From Mycolicibacterium vinylchloridicum (lineage in GTDB: Bacteria > Actinomycetota > Actinomycetes > Mycobacteriales > Mycobacteriaceae), in contig NZ_JACBJQ010000027.1 of the NCBI RefSeq assembly GCF_013404075.1, positions 24,129 through 88,128 of the forward strand: 64,000 nt of DNA. Direction: 5' to 3'. Position 1 is the stretch's first letter; every line of letters starts with the position of its first letter. Of the stretch, positions 61,624 through 64,000 are shown piece by piece. The notes beneath the pieces were generated by a model that worked only from the letters and a program-made list of their open reading frames with translations, was not told where the DNA came from and searched no databases. The position numbers were made by a program, and so were the translations under genes.

Positions 61624-62382
61624 CTAGACGGTCGTCCAGCCCATGAGACACGCTCGCCGCTCGGCGATGTCGTCGAACCCAACGTGGCGCCGGCCTTCGC
61701 GGTAGAGCGAGGCTTCGGCATGGAGCCACCGCCACCGTGACGAGGCGATCAGCCGGCCGAACTGGTAGAGCCTGAATTCGATGACGTCGTCCGGCTCATC
61801 GAACAACTCGGACCACCGGTGGATTTCGCCGCAGAATTGCGCGTAAGTCGCCGCCGTCTCCTTCCAGTATTCACGACCGGTCAGTGTGAAAACCGCTGCG
61901 CTGACCCGGGAATCGAGGATCAGGCATCGCGACCCCGGCAAGTTCCGGTCCGAGGTGAGGTACAGGAACTTCGAGAAGAAGGCTGGCCCCAAACGGGCAA
62001 TCTGGCCGTGGATCGCGGTGTAGGCGGAGCGGATGTCACCTTGGCGGCTCGCTTCGGCGCCGGCGCGCAAGATGCCGTTCAACCGGGCACGCTGTTCGGC
62101 GTCGCCGGCACTGGTGACGATCTTCGACGCGTTCCGATAGTCGCCCACCACTCCCCAAGCGAGAACGTGCCAGAGGAACGTCACCCAGTCCGGTTCGTCG
62201 TTCTCCCAACACTGCGCCGCAAGCCTGAACAACGCGGTCCGGTTGAGTTCGGTTGAGCTGAGCACGATTCCGCGATCCGCCCACCAGGTGCTTATGGGGA
62301 GTGGCTCTTGCATCCGGTCGACCGGTCCGAAAACTGGGGATCTCAACAGATCGCCTACAGCCGCGTCTCCCTCCTGCCACAT
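61624..62382 (-). CDS. OGG-fold DNA glycosylase-like protein
   Basis: A 252-residue helical protein resembling the OGG-fold (8-oxoguanine-glycosylase-like) group: ILRAGAEA, RLGPAFFSKFLYLTSD, CLILDSRVSAAVFTLTG (helix-hairpin-helix-like and Asp region). The usual catalytic Lys is not certain. ATG 62382 has AAAGGGG upstream. It lies convergent with the nuclease gene and divergent from the UDG-like gene. Confidence 0.6.
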   Translation of the reverse strand: MWQEGDAAVGDLLRSPVFGPVDRMQEPLPISTWWADRGIVLSSTELNRTALFRLAAQCWENDEPDWVTFLWHVLAWGVVGDYRNASKIVTSAGDAEQRARLNGILRAGAEASRQGDIRSAYTAIHGQIARLGPAFFSKFLYLTSDRNLPGSRCLILDSRVSAAVFTLTGREYWKETAATYAQFCGEIHRWSELFDEPDDVIEFRLYQFGRLIASSRWRWLHAEASLYREGRRHVGFDDIAERRACLMGWTTV

Positions 62383-62517
62383 CTCGGCCCCTTTCGACGC
62401 GGCGGGGATACCGTTGATTCCCCACGCCGCGGCAAGCCTCGCACGGGGCGCCGACGTGGGCGGGAACCTTGTCGGTTTCGTGGGCGTCACGTCGGGTACC
62501 GGTGAGACGATCGTGAG

Positions 62518-63114
62518 ATGGCGACGGATACGAAACGGCTGCGGCTGGACCTCATCGCCGAGCAGATCAGCACGTGCCGGCAGTGCCCGGGGATGAACGC
62601 GCCCGGCGTGACTGCTTCGGCACCGGGATATGGATCGGCGCACGCTCCCGTCGCCATCGTCGGACAGAGCCTCTGCCGCAAGTGCATGGAATCCGGGGTC
62701 CCATTCACCGGCGGCAGCGGAACCTACATCGACCGGGCGCTGGAGATCGCCGGACGGGAGAAGCGCGAACTGTTCATCACGAACGTGGTGCACTGCCACC
62801 CTATCGACGACCGGCGATCGCATCCCCACGAGATCGACAACTGTCTGCCCTTCCTCCACGAGGAGCTGGACGTCGTGTCGCCGCGGCTGATCATTGGGTT
62901 GGGCGCAGATGCGGAAAAAGTGCTCACGGCTCGGTACCCCGCCGCGCGCCGGCTGGCGTGGCCGTTCGTGAAGCTGCGGGCCGTCAAACCGGGCACGACC
63001 TACTTACTGTTCCCGGGGCACCCCGGCTCGCTGCGGTTTAAGAAGACAGCCGACCGTGCGTACTACTCGTCGAGTCTCGCCCGCGCGATCACCTGGGGGT
63101 TCGAGGCGGGGTAG
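62518..63114 (+). CDS. Uracil-DNA glycosylase-like Fe-S protein, altered motif A
   Basis: A 198-residue protein of the family-4/5 UDG type. Four Cys fit the cluster ligands: Cys20 and Cys23 (STCRQC), Cys93 (ITNVVHCHP) and Cys109 (DNCLPFL). Motif A differs from the usual GEAPG: IVGQSLCRKCMESG, then VPFTGGSG. Motif B is FPGHPGSLRF with His168. Base removed unknown. ATG 62518. Divergent from the OGG-fold gene, 135 bases apart. Confidence 0.72.
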   Translation: MATDTKRLRLDLIAEQISTCRQCPGMNAPGVTASAPGYGSAHAPVAIVGQSLCRKCMESGVPFTGGSGTYIDRALEIAGREKRELFITNVVHCHPIDDRRSHPHEIDNCLPFLHEELDVVSPRLIIGLGADAEKVLTARYPAARRLAWPFVKLRAVKPGTTYLLFPGHPGSLRFKKTADRAYYSSSLARAITWGFEAG

Positions 63115-63136
63115 CAACGGTGGGCAGGTACGCGCA

Positions 63137-63841
63137 CTACCGGGCCTCCGCAGGCGCCGCCACGACGGGTCGAGCTGCGATGCCGATGAGGACTCCGTAC
63201 CGGAGCGACGGATCGATGTCGAGGTGCATGCCCAGCTCGGTGATCCTGCCGTCGCGGGGGTTCCATGGGCGAAACGGCTGTTCATGGCCGAGGAGGGCAC
63301 CCAGCGCGTCGATGGTTGGCTTCCAGAGGTTCAGCCAGTTCCTGCTCGGCCCGACGGTGAAGGCGAGTTCAAGTCTGACGGGTCCATCCGGCAGCTCCGG
63401 GATATCCACGAGGGCCGAGCGAATCTGCTCCTTCGCCGCGGGTCCGTCCCAGGACTTAGTCGTCGTCGCGTGCAAAACACCGGTCGATGGCGCGGGCACC
63501 TCGCGCGCTGCCTCGATCCGCACTGCGGAGTGCCCACTGCTGCGCTTGGTGCACCAGACCGACACCAGCCCGCCGTCGGACAGTCGGGAGGCGAGGGGCT
63601 TCGCGTAGTTGTCGAGGTCCCGCTTGCCCAGCAGGTCCAGGTGCGGAGCCAAGCCGACGTCGAGCCGCAGCGCCCACGGGCCGTCGATCCGCGACGCCGC
63701 GAGCAGCGTGTCCGCTTCGTCCAGGAACTTCCCCAACTGCACCTGGCCGCGGTTGTCACCCCAATCCCAGGAGTCGAGCTGAGGCGCGAGGTTCAGCCGT
63801 GCGAAGTCACCCTCGGGGCGCGCGTACCACCGCATCAGCAC
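63137..63841 (-). CDS. RusA-like protein, possibly duplicated fold
   Basis: A 234-residue protein with two RusA-like segments: LGKRDLDNYAKPLASRL (DxDNxxK) and NLWKPTIDALGALLGHEQPF followed by PRDGRITELGMHLD. RusA enzymes resolve Holliday junctions using clustered Asp residues; here the order is RDLDN then ID and DGRITE. GTG 63841 (ATG 63835 alternative). Convergent with the UDG-like gene. Assigned from motif shape only. Confidence 0.5.
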   Translation of the reverse strand: MLMRWYARPEGDFARLNLAPQLDSWDWGDNRGQVQLGKFLDEADTLLAASRIDGPWALRLDVGLAPHLDLLGKRDLDNYAKPLASRLSDGGLVSVWCTKRSSGHSAVRIEAAREVPAPSTGVLHATTTKSWDGPAAKEQIRSALVDIPELPDGPVRLELAFTVGPSRNWLNLWKPTIDALGALLGHEQPFRPWNPRDGRITELGMHLDIDPSLRYGVLIGIAARPVVAAPAEAR

Positions 63842-64000
63842 ACCGTAATCCGGCCGAGCGCAGCTGGGCGCACGGTTGCGTCCAGCAGAGTGGTGTACGA
63901 GTCGGACCTGATCAGCGGTACCGGCGTGTCGTAGCCGGATGAATGAAGGTCATCGCGTGATTCTTCGAGAGACCCGCGAAAGTCACTCGAGCAAAGGAAT
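63842..64000. other. Window end, no supported gene
   Basis: The last 159 bases show no convincing coding frame, attachment-site repeat or RNA. It is probably the promoter region of the minus-strand RusA-like gene and continuing island DNA. Confidence 0.4.

Noticed and set aside
49210..64000. Second copy of the tRNA-Phe 3' end (attR)
   Set aside because: Scanning by eye for GGTTCGATCCCGGCC found no repeat after 49171.

Overview
The window reads as the chromosome of a fast-growing-type mycobacterium (Mycobacterium/Mycolicibacterium). It is high-GC, uses many GTG/TTG starts, and carries mycothiol synthase, a DesA1-type desaturase, an encapsulin/DyP pair and a DUF3073 gene. From 1 to about 45.9 kb the gene order matches my memory of the M. 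tuberculosis purC-to-desA1 region (about Rv0780-Rv0826), in a more compact form. This assignment rests on protein motifs and remembered gene order, not on a database search.

1-26.8 kb: purine biosynthesis genes purC (3' end only), purS, purQ, purL, purF and purM are spread among unrelated genes: oligopeptidase B, glutathione peroxidase, an SDR, a metallo-beta-lactamase-fold protein, encapsulin with its DyP cargo, M18 aminopeptidase, a P450, a SnoaL/TetR pair with a tandem operator, an antiporter, membrane hydrolase and CPBP proteins, a YgfZ-like protein and an aminodeoxychorismate-lyase-like enzyme. 26.8-27.0 kb holds an unexplained self-contained transcription unit: promoter, perfect Shine-Dalgarno, a 12-codon ORF, hairpins and a strong terminator-like stem.

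27.0-31.8 kb (minus strand): a sulfur/thiol operon with an LmeA-like protein, thioredoxin, DUF4395 membrane protein, rhodanese, DUF1416 protein, a 32-residue membrane protein, nitrobindin-like protein and two paralogous lipoproteins. A leaderless polycysteine ORF sits between the thioredoxin and DUF4395 genes and probably acts as a cysteine-sensing attenuator. 31.9-38.5 kb: GlnR, mycothiol synthase, and the phosphate regulon pstS-pstC-pstA-pstB facing phoU. PHO-box-like 11-bp repeats lie before both pstS and phoU, and a 17-bp bidirectional terminator separates pstB from phoU. 38.5-48.6 kb: an LCP wall ligase, tRNA dihydrouridine synthase (no normal start codon visible), DesA1, two tandem secreted paralogues, a TetR/MpaB-like divergent pair, a polyprenyl-phosphate sugar transferase and a GAF protein.

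48.6-49.2 kb: a tRNA cluster (Lys, Glu, Asp, Phe). Next to tRNA-Phe starts accessory DNA. First comes an integrative-element module (tyrosine integrase, excisionase-like HTH, FtsK/Tra-type ATPase, Pra-like protein) without a visible replication initiator. Then comes a defence-type island: a giant single-chain Type ISP restriction-modification enzyme; a three-gene operon with overlapping start/stop codons encoding a Rad50-like zinc-hook ATPase, a HEPN-like helical protein and a PD-(D/E)XK-like nuclease; and a cluster of an OGG-fold glycosylase-like protein, a Fe-S family-4-like uracil-DNA glycosylase with altered motif A, and a RusA-like protein. I see no right attachment site, so the island probably continues beyond 64 kb. 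The Rad50/HEPN/nuclease operon and the glycosylase/resolvase cluster are the best candidates for undescribed systems.
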